A stretch of DNA of 64,000 nucleotides from Thauera sedimentorum (GCF_014489115.1 NZ_JACTAH010000003.1:62001-126000); one strand, 5' to 3'. Numbered from the stretch's first letter, positions 36,363 through 46,974 are shown. Translations and numbers: made by a program. The notes: generated by a model not told the origin, from the letters alone.

Positions 36363-36950
36363 CTACGGGCGCGGACGGATCGCGCTCTTCGGCCGGAAGG
36401 CCTTGATCACCGACTCGTCGGTTTCCATGTACGGCCCGCCGATCAGGTCCACGCAGTAGGGAATCGCGGCGAAGATGCCCACGTGGCTCACGCTGCCGTC
36501 GGCCGCGCGCACGCCTTCCAGGGTCTCGCGGATGGACTTGGGCTGGCCGGGCAGGTTCACGATCAGCGTCTGGCCGCGAATCACCGCGACCTGGCGCGAC
36601 AGGATGGCGGTGGGCACGAAGTTCAGGCTGATGCGGCGCATCTCCTCGCCGAAGCCGGGCATCTCCTTGTCGGCCACCGCCAGCGTGGCCTCGGGCGTGA
36701 CGTCGCGCGGCGACGGACCGGTGCCGCCGGTGGTCAGGATCAGCTTGCAGCCTTCACGGTCGGCCAGTTCGATCAGCGTGCGTTCGATGCGCTCGCGTTC
36801 GTCCGGAATCAGGCGGGTCACCGCTTCCCAGGGCGAGCGCAGCGCCCGGCCCAGCCAGTCGCGCAGCGCCGGGATGCCCTGGTCCTCGTAGGTGCCGTCG
36901 GAGGCGCGATCGCTGATCGACAGCAGGCCGATGCGCATCGTGTCGCTCAT
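36363..36950 (-). CDS. mogA: Molybdopterin adenylyltransferase MogA
   Basis: A 195-residue MoaB/Mog-family protein. Motifs LLSISDRASDGTYEDQGIPAL, LILTTGGTGPSPRDVTPEATL and VNLPGQPKSIRETLEGV are typical. It activates molybdopterin with ATP before Mo insertion; MsrP encoded next door is a likely client. ATG 36950 was chosen; MRIGLL four residues in is the alternative. The start overlaps the darP stop by four bases (ATGA). Confidence 0.93.
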   Translation of the reverse strand: MSDTMRIGLLSISDRASDGTYEDQGIPALRDWLGRALRSPWEAVTRLIPDERERIERTLIELADREGCKLILTTGGTGPSPRDVTPEATLAVADKEMPGFGEEMRRISLNFVPTAILSRQVAVIRGQTLIVNLPGQPKSIRETLEGVRAADGSVSHVGIFAAIPYCVDLIGGPYMETDESVIKAFRPKSAIRPRP

Positions 36951-37507
36951 TCCTCGTCCCCGGAAATCTCCTGCTGCTCGGCCTGCGCAGCGCGTGCGCC
37001 TTCGTCCAGTTCGCGCAGCACGCGGAACAGCTCGCGGAAGGCCCGCGGCGGCTTGTTCTGCTCGCGCTCCTTGAGCGCGTTGCGGCGCAGCGTGCGCAGG
37101 TGCTGGAGATCGGCCTGCGGCCAGGTCTCGGCCACGGTACCGATCACCTTCTCGTCCTCGAGCAGGTCGGTGCGCAGCTTCTCCAGCCGGTGCTGGCGCG
37201 CGGTTTCGGCACGCGAGACGCCGTTGAAGGCGTCGAGCTGCGCCTGGATGGGTTCCGGGTCGATGTTGCGCATCAGCTTGCCGATGTACTGCATCTGGCG
37301 GCGCCGTGCGCCGTGCGCGGTAAAGCGCTGGGCATCGCGTACCGCGTCGAACAGCTCCTCGGGCATCGGCACCTTGCGCAGGCGCTCGACCGACAGCGCG
37401 ACCAGCTGTTCGCCCAGGTCCTGCAGCGCGTGCATGTCCCGCTTGCGCTGGCTCTTGCTCGGCCCGTCGTACTCGTGGAAGTCGCCGTCGTGGTGGTCGT
37501 GCGTCAT
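36947..37507 (-). CDS. darP: Dual-action ribosomal maturation protein DarP (YjgA)
   Basis: A 186-residue protein of the YjgA/DUF615 family. It has PSKSQRKRDMHALQDLGEQLVALS and then helical segments with RRRQMQYIGKLMR and RTLRRNALKERE. It associates with late 50S assembly particles and aids maturation of the peptidyl-transferase centre. It is divergent from pmbA, as is usual in betaproteobacteria. A minus-strand TATAAT (37544-37539) is a good -10. Starts with a His/Asp-rich stretch. Confidence 0.9.
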   Translation of the reverse strand: MTHDHHDGDFHEYDGPSKSQRKRDMHALQDLGEQLVALSVERLRKVPMPEELFDAVRDAQRFTAHGARRRQMQYIGKLMRNIDPEPIQAQLDAFNGVSRAETARQHRLEKLRTDLLEDEKVIGTVAETWPQADLQHLRTLRRNALKEREQNKPPRAFRELFRVLRELDEGARAAQAEQQEISGDEE

Positions 37508-37571
37508 GGAATCGGGGTGGAGGTGTGATCGGGGTAAGATTATAGCCTTTGCGCCTTTCGGTCCCACGCCC

Positions 37572-38912
37572 ATGTCCGCTCAAGATTTCGCCTTCTCCCA
37601 TGAACAGCTGCAGGAGATTGCCGCCGATGTGCTGAAGTTCGCCCGCAAGCGCGGCGCCTCGGCCTGCGAGACCGACGTCTCGGAAGGTGTCGGGCAGACC
37701 GTCACGGTGCGCCGCGGCGAGGTGGACACCATCGAGTACAACCGCGACAAGGGCATCGGCGTCACCGTCTATGTCGGCCAGCAGCGCGGCCACGCGAGCA
37801 CCTCGGACTTCTCGCGCAAGGCGCTCAAGGCCACCGTGGAGGCGGCGGTGTCGATCGCCCGCTTCACCGCGCCCGACCCCTGCGCCGGCCTGGCCGACGC
37901 GGCGCTGCTGGCGAAGGACTGCCCGGACCTCGATCTCGATCACCCCTGGGCGCTCAGCGTGGACCAGGCCATAGCGCTCGCCCACCGCTGCGAGGAGGCC
38001 GCCTTCGCCACCAGCGACAAGGTGAGCAACTCCGAGGGCGCCTCGGTGTCGGCGCAGCGCTCGCATTTCGTCTCGGCCAACAGCCTGGGCTTCATGGGCG
38101 GCTATGCCACCACCCGTCACGGCCTGTCCTGCTCGGTGATCGCCGGCGAAGGCGACGGCATGCAGCGCGAGTACTGGTACGACAGCCGGCGCAAGGCGGA
38201 CGAGTTGATGAGCGCCGAGGACGTCGGCCGCCGTGCCGCCGAACGCGCGGTGGCCCGCCTGGGCGCGAAGAAGATCCGCACCTGCGAGGTGCCGGTGCTG
38301 TTCGAGGCACCGCTGGCCGTCGGGCTGATCGGCAACTTCGTCCAGGCGGTGAGCGGCGGCGCGCTGTACCGCAAGTCCTCCTTCCTGCTCGACAGCCTGG
38401 GCAAGCAGGTCTTCTCGCCGATCATCAACATCGCCGAACGCCCGCACCTGCGCGGCGCCTTCGGCAGCAGCCCCTTCGACAGCGACGGCGTGGCCACCCA
38501 CGACCGCGATGTGGTGGTGGATGGCATGCTGCAGGGTTATTTCCTGTCCACCTACACGGCCCGCAAGCTCGGCATGCAGACCACCGGCAATGCCGGCGGC
38601 TCGCACAACCTGCGGGTGGCGGCGGGCGAACTCGATTTCGCCGGTCTGGTGAAGAAGATGGAGCGCGGCCTGGTGGTCACCGAACTGCTCGGCCACGGGG
38701 TGAACTACGTCACCGGCGACTACTCGCGTGGCGCGGCCGGCTTCTGGGTGGAGAAAGGGCGCATCAAGCATCCGGTGGAAGAGATCACCATCGCCGGCAA
38801 CCTGCGCGACATGTTCACCAGCATCGTCGCGGTGGGCAACGACGCCCTGCCGCGCGGCGCGAAGCATTGCGGCTCGCTGCTGATCGAACGCATGAAGATC
38901 GCCGGGCGCTGA
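37572..38912 (+). CDS. pmbA: Metalloprotease subunit PmbA/TldE
   Basis: A 446-residue protein of the TldD/PmbA family. Characteristic parts are VRRGEVDTIEYNRDKGIGVTVYVGQQRGHAST, GFMGGYATTRHGLSCSVIAGEGDGMQREYWYD, and HGVNYVTGDYSRGAAGFWVEKGRI near the end. PmbA lacks the HEXXH motif and works as a pair with TldD to unfold and cut peptides such as microcin precursors and CcdA. tldD is not in the window. ATG 37572 is the first suitable start downstream of the shared promoter region with darP. Confidence 0.93.
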   Translation: MSAQDFAFSHEQLQEIAADVLKFARKRGASACETDVSEGVGQTVTVRRGEVDTIEYNRDKGIGVTVYVGQQRGHASTSDFSRKALKATVEAAVSIARFTAPDPCAGLADAALLAKDCPDLDLDHPWALSVDQAIALAHRCEEAAFATSDKVSNSEGASVSAQRSHFVSANSLGFMGGYATTRHGLSCSVIAGEGDGMQREYWYDSRRKADELMSAEDVGRRAAERAVARLGAKKIRTCEVPVLFEAPLAVGLIGNFVQAVSGGALYRKSSFLLDSLGKQVFSPIINIAERPHLRGAFGSSPFDSDGVATHDRDVVVDGMLQGYFLSTYTARKLGMQTTGNAGGSHNLRVAAGELDFAGLVKKMERGLVVTELLGHGVNYVTGDYSRGAAGFWVEKGRIKHPVEEITIAGNLRDMFTSIVAVGNDALPRGAKHCGSLLIERMKIAGR

Positions 38913-38959
38913 GCCGCTGCGCCGCCACGCACTACGAACAAGGTTAGGGTTTTCCGCGG

Positions 38960-38987
38960 TTTTCCACGGGGGTCGAATCCCTATAAT
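38960..38987 (+). promoter_or_regulatory. Sigma-70 promoter of the TRAP operon
   Basis: A perfect -10 TATAAT (38982-38987) with TTTCCA as a weak -35 (38960-38965) and a 16-base spacer. The dctP start codon follows about 41 bases downstream with AAGGAGAG before it. Confidence 0.6.
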
Positions 38988-39028
38988 CGGTCTCGCTTCG
39001 CAATAACATCACAAGCAAAGGAGAGATC

Positions 39029-40114
<1,086 letters not shown>

Positions 40115-40158
40115 TTCAGCCCTTCAACGCCCCGGGCCTCGCCTGGGGCGTCGTTCGT

Positions 40159-40185
40159 CGGGGCGGCCGTCTGACGGCCGCCCCG
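40159..40185 (+). terminator. Strong hairpin between dctP and dctQ
   Basis: CGGGGCGGCCGTC / GACGGCCGCCCCG, a 13-bp perfect stem with almost no loop, followed by TTT. A second hairpin (ACGCCCC / GGGGCGT) lies just upstream at 40127-40151. Together they can reduce read-through into dctQM or protect the dctP mRNA. Confidence 0.6.
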
Positions 40186-40237
40186 TTTCAGGTGTCGCCA
40201 ACCGACGCCAAGCTCTACTGCAGGACCTCCGCCCCCA

Positions 40238-40837
40238 ATGGGAATGCTGCTCAAGCTCTCACGCATGATCGATCGCCTCACGCGACTGGTCGGCCAGACG
40301 CTCATCTGGCTGATCCTCGCCGCGACGCTGATCAGTGCCGCCAACGCAATCGCTCGCAAGCTGTTCAACGTCGGCTCGAACGCCTTTCTCGAGATCCAGT
40401 GGTATCTGTTCGCAGCCGTGTTCATGCTCGGCGCGGGATACGCATTCCTGCAGAACGCCCATGTACGCATCGACGTACTGGCCAACAAGCTGTCCAAGCG
40501 CACCCGAACCCTCATCGACATCGGCGGCATCCTCTTCTTCCTGCTGCCGATGTGCTATCTGCTTTCCGTTTTCGCCTGGCCGGTGCTGACCTCCGCCTAT
40601 GAAACCGGCGAGATGTCCTCGAACGCCGGCGGCCTGATCCGCTGGCCCTTGTTCGCCCTGGTGCCGGCAGGCTTCGCGCTGCTCGCCCTGCAGGGCATCT
40701 CCGAGCTCTTCAAGCGCATCGCCTACCTCGCCGGTGCCGGCCCGGACCCCCTCGCGCACGAACCCGATGCGCACGCTGCTCCGCCTGCCGTCACCCAGGA
40801 CACCACCGAAAACGCTCCGGGCGAGGCCCGCAAATGA
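40238..40837 (+). CDS. TRAP transporter small membrane subunit (DctQ)
   Basis: A 199-residue inner-membrane protein with four hydrophobic helices (about 20-40, 55-75, 90-115, 135-160) and conserved FLEIQWYLFAAVFMLGAGYAFLQNAHVRIDVL. It stabilises the large DctM subunit and couples it to the binding protein. The tail is hydrophilic and rich in Ala, Pro and His. It overlaps dctM by four bases (ATGA). Confidence 0.92.
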   Translation: MGMLLKLSRMIDRLTRLVGQTLIWLILAATLISAANAIARKLFNVGSNAFLEIQWYLFAAVFMLGAGYAFLQNAHVRIDVLANKLSKRTRTLIDIGGILFFLLPMCYLLSVFAWPVLTSAYETGEMSSNAGGLIRWPLFALVPAGFALLALQGISELFKRIAYLAGAGPDPLAHEPDAHAAPPAVTQDTTENAPGEARK

Positions 40838-42522
40838 TGGAATTCGTCGCTGCCAACCTCGCCCCGATCATGTTCGGATCGGTGGTCTTCTTCCTCCTGT
40901 CCGGTTTCCCCGTCGCCTTCGCGCTGTCGGCCTGCGGCCTGCTGTTCGGCTTCATCGGCATGGAGCTCGGCCTGCTGCACGGCACCCTGTTCCAGGCCCT
41001 GCCGCTGCGCGTGTTCGGCATCATGCAGAACGACATCCTGCTGGCCATCCCGTTCTTCACCCTGATGGGCCTGATCCTCGAGCGCAGCGGCATGGCCGAG
41101 GATCTGCTCGACACCGCCGGCCAGGTGTTCGGCCCGGTGCGTGGCGGCCTGGCGATCGCCGTGATCTTCGTCGGCGCGCTGCTGGCCGCGACCACCGGCG
41201 TGGTGGCGGCCTCGGTGATCTCCATGGGCCTGATCTCGCTGCCCATCATGCTGCGCTACGGCTACAGCCGGCCGATCGCCTGCGGCGTCATCACTGCCTC
41301 CGGCACGCTGGCCCAGGCCATTCCGCCGTCGCTGGTGCTGATCGTCATGGCCGACCAGCTCGGCCGCAGCGTGGGCGAGATGTACAAGGGTGCATTCATT
41401 CCGGCCTTCATGCTGGTCGGCCTGTACGCCCTGTTCGTCATCGGGTTGGCGATCTTCCGCCCGAAGATGGTTCCCGCCCTGCCGCCGGAGGCGATCCGCT
41501 ACCGCGAGCCCAACGGCGCATCGGGCCTGCGCTCGCTCGTCCTGTTCCTGTCCCTGATCATCGGCATTTCGGTGCTTTTCGGGGCCTATTACGACAACAT
41601 CCTCGGCGCCCTCGAAGGCCGCGAAGTAGTGACCACGCTGGAAGAGGTCGTGGTCATCGCCCTGACCTTCGGCACTGCGCTCGCCCTGCTGCTTGCCGGC
41701 CTCAACCGCCTGCTGCGCCTCGGGCTGCTCTCGCAGATCGCCGAGCGTTTCACCTTCGTACTGGTACCGCCGCTCGCGCTGATCTTCCTGGTGCTCGGCA
41801 CGATCTTCCTCGGCATTGCGACCCCGACCGAAGGCGGTGCGATGGGCGCGTTGGGCGCCATGCTCATGGCCCTGTCGCGCAAGCGTCTGGACATGCTCAA
41901 GCTGCGCGAGGCGCTCGAATCCACGACCAGGCTGTCGGTGTTCGTGCTGTTCATCCTGATCGGCGCGACCGTGTTCAGCTTCACCTTCACCGCGATGGAC
42001 GGCAAGGAGTGGGTCGAGCACCTGTTCGACAAGCTGCCCGGTGGCCAGATCGGCTTCCTGATCTTCGTGAATGCGGTGATCTTCTTCCTGGGCTTCTTCC
42101 TCGACTTCTTCGAGATCGCCTTCATCCTGATTCCGCTGCTCGCCCCGGTGGCTGAAAAGCTGGGGATCGACCTGATCTGGTTCGGCGTGATGATCGCGCT
42201 CAACCTGCAGACCTCCTTCCTGACGCCCCCCTTCGGCTTCGCGCTGTTCTACCTGCGCAGCGTGGCACCGGTCGGCGCCTTCATCGACCGGGTCACCGGC
42301 AAGCGCACCGACGGCGTGAAGACCACGCAGATCTACCGCGGCTCGGTGGCCTTCGTGTGCATCCAGGTCTTCATGCTTGCGCTGATCATCGCCTTCCCGG
42401 AGTTGGTCACCGGCAACCTGGACGAAAAGGTCAAGGTCGATCTCGACACCATCCAGATCCAGGCGCCGCCGTCCGACGGTGGCTGGGGCGCCCCGGCCGG
42501 CGGTGACAACGGCGGATGGTGA
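40834..42522 (+). CDS. TRAP transporter large membrane subunit (DctM)
   Basis: A 562-residue protein, longer than the usual 425-450. About 12-14 transmembrane segments with the family repeats: AIPFFTLMGLILERSGMAEDLLDTAG, GVVAASVISMGLISLPIMLRYGY, ASGTLAQAIPPSLVLIVMADQLG and IATPTEGGAMGALGA. Extra length comes from a middle insertion (about 215-310) and a Gly-rich C-terminal tail after residue 540 (SDGGWGAPAGGDNGGW). It moves the solute with Na+ or H+. It overlaps the histidine phosphatase gene. Confidence 0.93.
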   Translation: MMEFVAANLAPIMFGSVVFFLLSGFPVAFALSACGLLFGFIGMELGLLHGTLFQALPLRVFGIMQNDILLAIPFFTLMGLILERSGMAEDLLDTAGQVFGPVRGGLAIAVIFVGALLAATTGVVAASVISMGLISLPIMLRYGYSRPIACGVITASGTLAQAIPPSLVLIVMADQLGRSVGEMYKGAFIPAFMLVGLYALFVIGLAIFRPKMVPALPPEAIRYREPNGASGLRSLVLFLSLIIGISVLFGAYYDNILGALEGREVVTTLEEVVVIALTFGTALALLLAGLNRLLRLGLLSQIAERFTFVLVPPLALIFLVLGTIFLGIATPTEGGAMGALGAMLMALSRKRLDMLKLREALESTTRLSVFVLFILIGATVFSFTFTAMDGKEWVEHLFDKLPGGQIGFLIFVNAVIFFLGFFLDFFEIAFILIPLLAPVAEKLGIDLIWFGVMIALNLQTSFLTPPFGFALFYLRSVAPVGAFIDRVTGKRTDGVKTTQIYRGSVAFVCIQVFMLALIIAFPELVTGNLDEKVKVDLDTIQIQAPPSDGGWGAPAGGDNGGW

Positions 42523-43160
42523 GCCCCACCACGCTGTGCCTGGTCCGTCACGGCGAGACGGCCTGGAACGCGGAACGACGCCTTCAAGGCCACCTGGACA
42601 TCCCCCTGAACGACCGGGGGGAGGTCCAGGCCCGCGACACCGCGGCCGTGCTGGCCCGGCACCGTTTCGCAGCCGCCTACGCCAGCGACTTGCTGCGCGC
42701 CCGCCAGACCGCCCATGCCACCGCCGAAGCGCTGTCGCTCGAAGTGATCGCCGACAGCCGCCTGCGCGAACGTCACTACGGCCTCTTCCAGGGACTGACC
42801 TACGAAGAGGCACAGGCGCGCCACCCCCAGGAGTACGCGCGCTTCCTCGCGCGCGATCCTGACTTCGTCTTCCCCGGCGGCGGCGAGAGCCTGGCGGTTT
42901 TTGCCGGACGCATCCGCGATGCGCTGCTGGCGATTGCCCGACGCCACCCGGGCGAGCAGGTGCTGGTCGTCACCCACGGTGGCGTGCTCGACATCGCCCG
43001 ACGGCTGGCAACCGGCAAGCCGCTCGACACGGCACGCGACTTCGCCATCCCCAACGCCGCGCTGAACTGGCTGGAAATCGCCGGCGACCGCTGGCACCTC
43101 GTCTCCTGGGCCGACCAGTCCCACCTGGACTGCGCCCGCGACGAACTGTCCAACGCCTGA
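42516..43160 (+). CDS. Histidine phosphatase (phosphoglycerate mutase-like)
   Basis: A 214-residue member of the histidine phosphatase superfamily. The catalytic motif is LVRHGETAWN with the nucleophile His at about residue 12. Others are RARQTAHATAEAL, E in RERHYGLFQG, and VVTHGGVLDI. The start overlaps the end of dctM by seven bases, so it is in the TRAP operon. Substrate unknown; GpmB-like enzymes often act on small phosphoesters and not on phosphoglycerate. A hairpin follows. Confidence 0.9.
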   Translation: MVSPTTLCLVRHGETAWNAERRLQGHLDIPLNDRGEVQARDTAAVLARHRFAAAYASDLLRARQTAHATAEALSLEVIADSRLRERHYGLFQGLTYEEAQARHPQEYARFLARDPDFVFPGGGESLAVFAGRIRDALLAIARRHPGEQVLVVTHGGVLDIARRLATGKPLDTARDFAIPNAALNWLEIAGDRWHLVSWADQSHLDCARDELSNA

Positions 43161-43185
43161 GCCCGCCTCCCGCACTGCACAACGC

Positions 43186-43210
43186 ACCATGCACCCTTTG
43201 GGCGCATGGT
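43186..43210. terminator. Imperfect hairpin between the phosphatase gene and glyA
   Basis: ACCATGC and GCATGGT arms with an inner CCC-TTT-GGG pairing, giving a long near-complete stem. It is not followed by a T-run. It may be the end of the TRAP transcript or part of the glyA leader. Confidence 0.45.
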
Positions 43211-43248
43211 AATATCCGCTTTTAAAACAACCCTTCCGAGCCTGTCGA

Positions 43249-44499
43249 ATGTTCTCCTCGCAAGACACCCTCGCCAAGGTCGATCCGGAGCTGTGGGCCG
43301 CCGTGCAGGCGGAAAACCGCCGCCAGGAAGACCACATCGAACTGATCGCGTCCGAAAACTACGTCTCCTGCGCGGTGATGGAAGCCCAGGGCTCCCAGCT
43401 CACCAACAAGTACGCGGAAGGCTATCCCGGCAAGCGTTACTACGGCGGCTGCGAGCATGTCGACGTGGTCGAGCAGCTGGCCATCGACCGCCTGAAGGCG
43501 CTGTTCGGCGCGGAAGCCGCCAACGTGCAGCCGAATTCCGGCTCGCAGGCCAACCAGGCCGTGCTGATGGCCTTCGCCAAGCCGGGCGACACCATCATGG
43601 GCATGAGCCTCGCCGAAGGCGGCCACCTCACCCATGGCATGCCGCTCAACATGTCCGGCAAGTGGTTCAACGTGGTGGCCTACGGCCTCGACGAGAAGGA
43701 AGAGATCGACTACGAGGCGATGGAAGCGCTCGCCCGCGAGCACAAGCCCAAGATCATCATCGCCGGCGCCTCCGCCTACTCGCTGCGCATCGACTTCGAG
43801 CGCTTCGCCAAGGTGGCCAAGGAAGTCGGCGCCATCTTCTGGGTGGACATGGCCCACTACGCCGGCCTGATCGCCGCGGGCTACTACCCCAACCCGGTGC
43901 CGCACGCCGACGTGGTCACGTCGACCACCCACAAGACCCTGCGCGGCCCGCGCGGCGGCATCATCCTGATGCGCGCCGAGCACGGGAAGGCGATCAACTC
44001 CGCCATCTTCCCCGGCCTGCAGGGCGGCCCGCTGGAGCACGTGATCGCCGCCAAGGCGGTGGCCTTCAAGGAAGCCGCCACCCCCGGTTTCCGCAACTAC
44101 CAGGAACAGGTGATCGCCAACGCCCGCGTGATGGCGCGCGTGCTCGGCGAGGAGCGCGGCCTGCGCATCATCTCCGGCCGCACCGAGAGCCACGTCTTCC
44201 TGGTCGACCTGCGCTCCAAGAACATCACCGGCAAGGCTGCCGAAGCGCTGCTGGGCAGCGCCCACATCACGGTGAACAAGAACTCCATCCCCAAGGATCC
44301 GGAGAAGCCCTTCGTCACCTCCGGCATCCGCATCGGCTCGCCGGCGATGACCACCCGCGGCTTCACCGAGATCGAAGCCGAGAAGATCGCCCACCTGATC
44401 GCGGACGTGCTCGACGCGCCGGAAGACCAGGCGGTGATCGAGCGCGTGCGCGGCCAGGTGGCCGAGCTGTGCGCCCGCTTCCCGGTCTACGGCAAGTGA
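43249..44499 (+). CDS. glyA: Serine hydroxymethyltransferase
   Basis: A 416-residue PLP enzyme converting serine and tetrahydrofolate to glycine and methylene-tetrahydrofolate. Signatures: [51 protein letters not shown], and the PLP lysine in [17 protein letters not shown]. Length and order are standard. nrdR and ribD follow, a frequent order in betaproteobacteria. Confidence 0.97.
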   Translation: MFSSQDTLAKVDPELWAAVQAENRRQEDHIELIASENYVSCAVMEAQGSQLTNKYAEGYPGKRYYGGCEHVDVVEQLAIDRLKALFGAEAANVQPNSGSQANQAVLMAFAKPGDTIMGMSLAEGGHLTHGMPLNMSGKWFNVVAYGLDEKEEIDYEAMEALAREHKPKIIIAGASAYSLRIDFERFAKVAKEVGAIFWVDMAHYAGLIAAGYYPNPVPHADVVTSTTHKTLRGPRGGIILMRAEHGKAINSAIFPGLQGGPLEHVIAAKAVAFKEAATPGFRNYQEQVIANARVMARVLGEERGLRIISGRTESHVFLVDLRSKNITGKAAEALLGSAHITVNKNSIPKDPEKPFVTSGIRIGSPAMTTRGFTEIEAEKIAHLIADVLDAPEDQAVIERVRGQVAELCARFPVYGK

Positions 44500-44504
44500 G
44501 CCTT

Positions 44505-44537
44505 CGGGCGGGCGGCGTTCACTTCGCCGCCCGCCCG
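44505..44537. terminator. 13-bp perfect hairpin between glyA and nrdR
   Basis: CGGGCGGGCGGCG / CGCCGCCCGCCCG with a TTCACTT loop, starting five bases after the glyA stop. There is no T-run after it. Possible attenuator or mRNA 3'-end stabiliser that lowers read-through from glyA into nrdR-ribD. Confidence 0.55.
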
Positions 44538-44560
44538 GGCATCCAGCGCCGGCACCTGCC

Positions 44561-45076
44561 ATGAAGTGCCCCTTCTGCGGCGATCCCAACACCCAGGTCA
44601 CCGACACTCGCGAGAACGAGGACGGGGACGTCGTTCGCCGACGCCGGCGCTGCCCGAAGTGCGACAAGCGTTTCACCACCTATGAGCGCATCGATCTCAA
44701 GATGCCGCACATCGTCAAGCGCAACGGCAACCGTACCGAATTCGACCACGCCAAGCTCGCCGGCAGCATGCAACTCGCGCTGCGCAAGCGCCCGGTGACC
44801 ACCGAGGCGCTGGAAGCGGCGGTAGACCGCATCGAGGCCCGCCTGCTGTCCATGGGCGAACAGGAAGTGCCGAGCGAGAAACTCGGCGAGCTGGTGATGA
44901 AGGAGCTGAAGAAGCTCGACAAGGTGGCCTACATCCGCTTCGCCTCGGTGTATCGCAACTTCGCCGACGTGGATGAATTCTCGGATGTGATCCGTGAGGT
45001 CCAGACCCGCCCGCGACGCGGACGCAAGGGGCAACCCGAGCAGCCCGATCCCGAGCATGACCTTTTCGGCAACTGA
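44561..45076 (+). CDS. nrdR: Transcriptional repressor NrdR
   Basis: A 171-residue protein. Zinc ribbon: MKCPFCG at the N-terminus and [17 protein letters not shown] (about 29-45). An ATP-cone domain follows ([28 protein letters not shown]). NrdR represses ribonucleotide reductase genes when dATP is high. Its last 20 bases overlap ribD. No NrdR box was seen in this window, so the targets are elsewhere. Confidence 0.96.
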   Translation: MKCPFCGDPNTQVTDTRENEDGDVVRRRRRCPKCDKRFTTYERIDLKMPHIVKRNGNRTEFDHAKLAGSMQLALRKRPVTTEALEAAVDRIEARLLSMGEQEVPSEKLGELVMKELKKLDKVAYIRFASVYRNFADVDEFSDVIREVQTRPRRGRKGQPEQPDPEHDLFGN

Positions 45077-46148
45077 CCACGCAATGATGGCCCGCGCCCT
45101 GGCGCTGGCCGAACGCGGGCTGGAGACGACCACCCCCAATCCGCGCGTAGGTTGTGTGTTGGCCAGGAACGGCGAGATCGTCGGCGAAGGCTGGCACGAA
45201 CGCGCCGGCGAACCGCACGCCGAGGTCCATGCGCTACGCGCCGCCGGCGAGCGGGCGCACGGCGCCACCGCCTACGTCACGCTGGAGCCCTGCTCGCACC
45301 ACGGGCGCACCCCGCCATGTGCCGACGCCCTGGTCGCGGCCGGCGTCGCGCGCGTAATCGCGGCAATGGAAGACCCCAATCCGCAGGTCGCCGGCAAGGG
45401 CCTCGCCCGCCTGCGCGCCGCCGGCATCGACACCGCAGCCGGACTGCTGCAGGCGCAGGCCCATGAACTCAACATCGGCTTCATCTCGCGCATGACCCGC
45501 GGCCGCCCCTGGCTGCGGATGAAGACCGCCTCCACCCTGGACGGCAAGACGGCGCTCAACAACGGAGTCAGCCAGTGGATCACCGGCGAGGCCGCGCGGC
45601 AAGACGGCCACCGCTGGCGTGCGCGTGCCTGCGCCGTGCTCACCGGCATCGGCACGGTGCGCGCCGACGACCCCCAGCTGTCGGTACGCGCGGTGCCCTG
45701 CAGCCGCCAGCCGCTGCGGGTGCTGGTCGACGCCCGCCTTGAGGTATCCCCCGAGGCGCGCATCCTTGCCGGCGGACACTGCCTGATCGCCACCGCGACG
45801 GACGATGCCGAAAGAACCGCGGCCCTGCGCGAGCGCGGCGCGGAGTTGCTCCGCCTGCCCGACGCCGCCGGCAAGGTCGACCTCCCTGCGCTGCTGCAGG
45901 AATTGGGCCGGCGCGGCCTCAACGAGGTGCACGTCGAGGCCGGCTTCGGTCTCAACGGCTCGCTGCTGCGCGAAGGCTGCGTGGATGAGCTGCTGATGTA
46001 CTTTGCGCCGATGCTGGTCGGCGAAGCCGCACAGGGACTGTTCCGCCTGCCCGAACTCGCCGCACTCGACCGCGCCCTTCGGCTGAAGCTAGTCGATCTG
46101 CGGGCGGTGGGCGAGGACTTCCGCCTGATTGCCCGCCCCGGGCGCTGA
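45057..46148 (+). CDS. ribD: Bifunctional riboflavin deaminase/reductase RibD
   Basis: A 363-residue enzyme. The N-terminal deaminase has the zinc site HAEVHAL and [11 protein letters not shown] (about residues 50-90). The C-terminal reductase starts about residue 150 ([18 protein letters not shown]) and has [15 protein letters not shown]. It carries out the second and third steps of riboflavin synthesis. ATG 45057 overlaps nrdR by 20 bases; an ATG at 45084 is a shorter alternative and would still leave the zinc site intact. Confidence 0.94.
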   Translation: MTFSATDHAMMARALALAERGLETTTPNPRVGCVLARNGEIVGEGWHERAGEPHAEVHALRAAGERAHGATAYVTLEPCSHHGRTPPCADALVAAGVARVIAAMEDPNPQVAGKGLARLRAAGIDTAAGLLQAQAHELNIGFISRMTRGRPWLRMKTASTLDGKTALNNGVSQWITGEAARQDGHRWRARACAVLTGIGTVRADDPQLSVRAVPCSRQPLRVLVDARLEVSPEARILAGGHCLIATATDDAERTAALRERGAELLRLPDAAGKVDLPALLQELGRRGLNEVHVEAGFGLNGSLLREGCVDELLMYFAPMLVGEAAQGLFRLPELAALDRALRLKLVDLRAVGEDFRLIARPGR

Positions 46149-46156
46149 CCCTCGGC

Positions 46157-46918
46157 TCAGGCCGTTGGGCGCTCCGTCCCGCAAACCGTGCAGGCCGGGT
46201 CGCGCGCCAGGCTGACACTGCGCCACTCCATGGCCAGCCCGTCGAGCAGCAGCAGGCGGCCGTCGAGCGAGGTGCCGCAGCCGATGATCAGTTTCAGCGC
46301 CTCGGCCGCCTGGGTCGTGCCGATCATGCCGACGATGGGCGCGAACACGCCCATCACCGCGCAGCGCACTTCCTCGACCTCCAGCCCCTCCGGGAACAGG
46401 CAGTTGTAGCAGGGGCCGCCCTCGCGCCGCAGATCGAAAACCGATACCTGACCATCGAAGCGGATCGCAGCGCCGGACACCAGCGGCCGGCGATGGCGCA
46501 CGCAGGCGCGGTTGACCGCATGCCGGGTGGCGAAGTTGTCACAGCAGTCGAGCACCACGTCGGCCGCCGCCACCTGCTCGTCCAGGGCCTCGCCTTCGAG
46601 ACGCACGGCCAGGGTCTCGACGCGCACCAGGGGATTGAGCCTATGTACCGTCTGCCGGCCGGACTCGACCTTGCTCATGCCGACGCCCTGCTCGCTGTGC
46701 AGGATCTGGCGTTGCAGGTTGGTGAGATCGACGGTGTCGCCATCGGCCAGCACCAGGGTGCCGACACCGGCCGCGGCCAAATACATGGCGGCGGGCGAGC
46801 CCAAGCCGCCCGCGCCGACGACCAGGACCCGGGCGCCGAGGATGGCCTCCTGCCCCTCGACATCGATCTCGGGCAGCAGGATGTGGCGGCTGTAACGCAG
46901 CAGTTGATCGTCGTTCAT
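46157..46918 (-). CDS. moeB: MoeB/ThiF-type E1-like adenylyltransferase
   Basis: A 253-residue protein. It has the ATP site VLVVGAGGLGSPAAMYLAAAGVG (about 31-53), then DGDTVDLTNLQRQILH and the zinc cysteines CYNC (about 170) and CTVC (about 244). It adenylates the C-terminal Gly of MoaD or ThiS. Without a rhodanese domain, as here, sulfur comes from another protein. Named moeB by length and position; ThiF function is not excluded. Next to mo-cofactor users msrP only at a distance. Confidence 0.88.
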   Translation of the reverse strand: MNDDQLLRYSRHILLPEIDVEGQEAILGARVLVVGAGGLGSPAAMYLAAAGVGTLVLADGDTVDLTNLQRQILHSEQGVGMSKVESGRQTVHRLNPLVRVETLAVRLEGEALDEQVAAADVVLDCCDNFATRHAVNRACVRHRRPLVSGAAIRFDGQVSVFDLRREGGPCYNCLFPEGLEVEEVRCAVMGVFAPIVGMIGTTQAAEALKLIIGCGTSLDGRLLLLDGLAMEWRSVSLARDPACTVCGTERPTA

Positions 46919-46974
46919 GGGAGCAGTGGCTTTGCGCAGCCGGCAGGACGCCCGTCGGGCAGCGTCATGAGCGC

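Noticed and set aside
36951..38867. N-terminal extension of the mogA frame on the minus strand
   Set aside because: Runs through darP and pmbA in the wrong frame; mogA homology begins at 36950.
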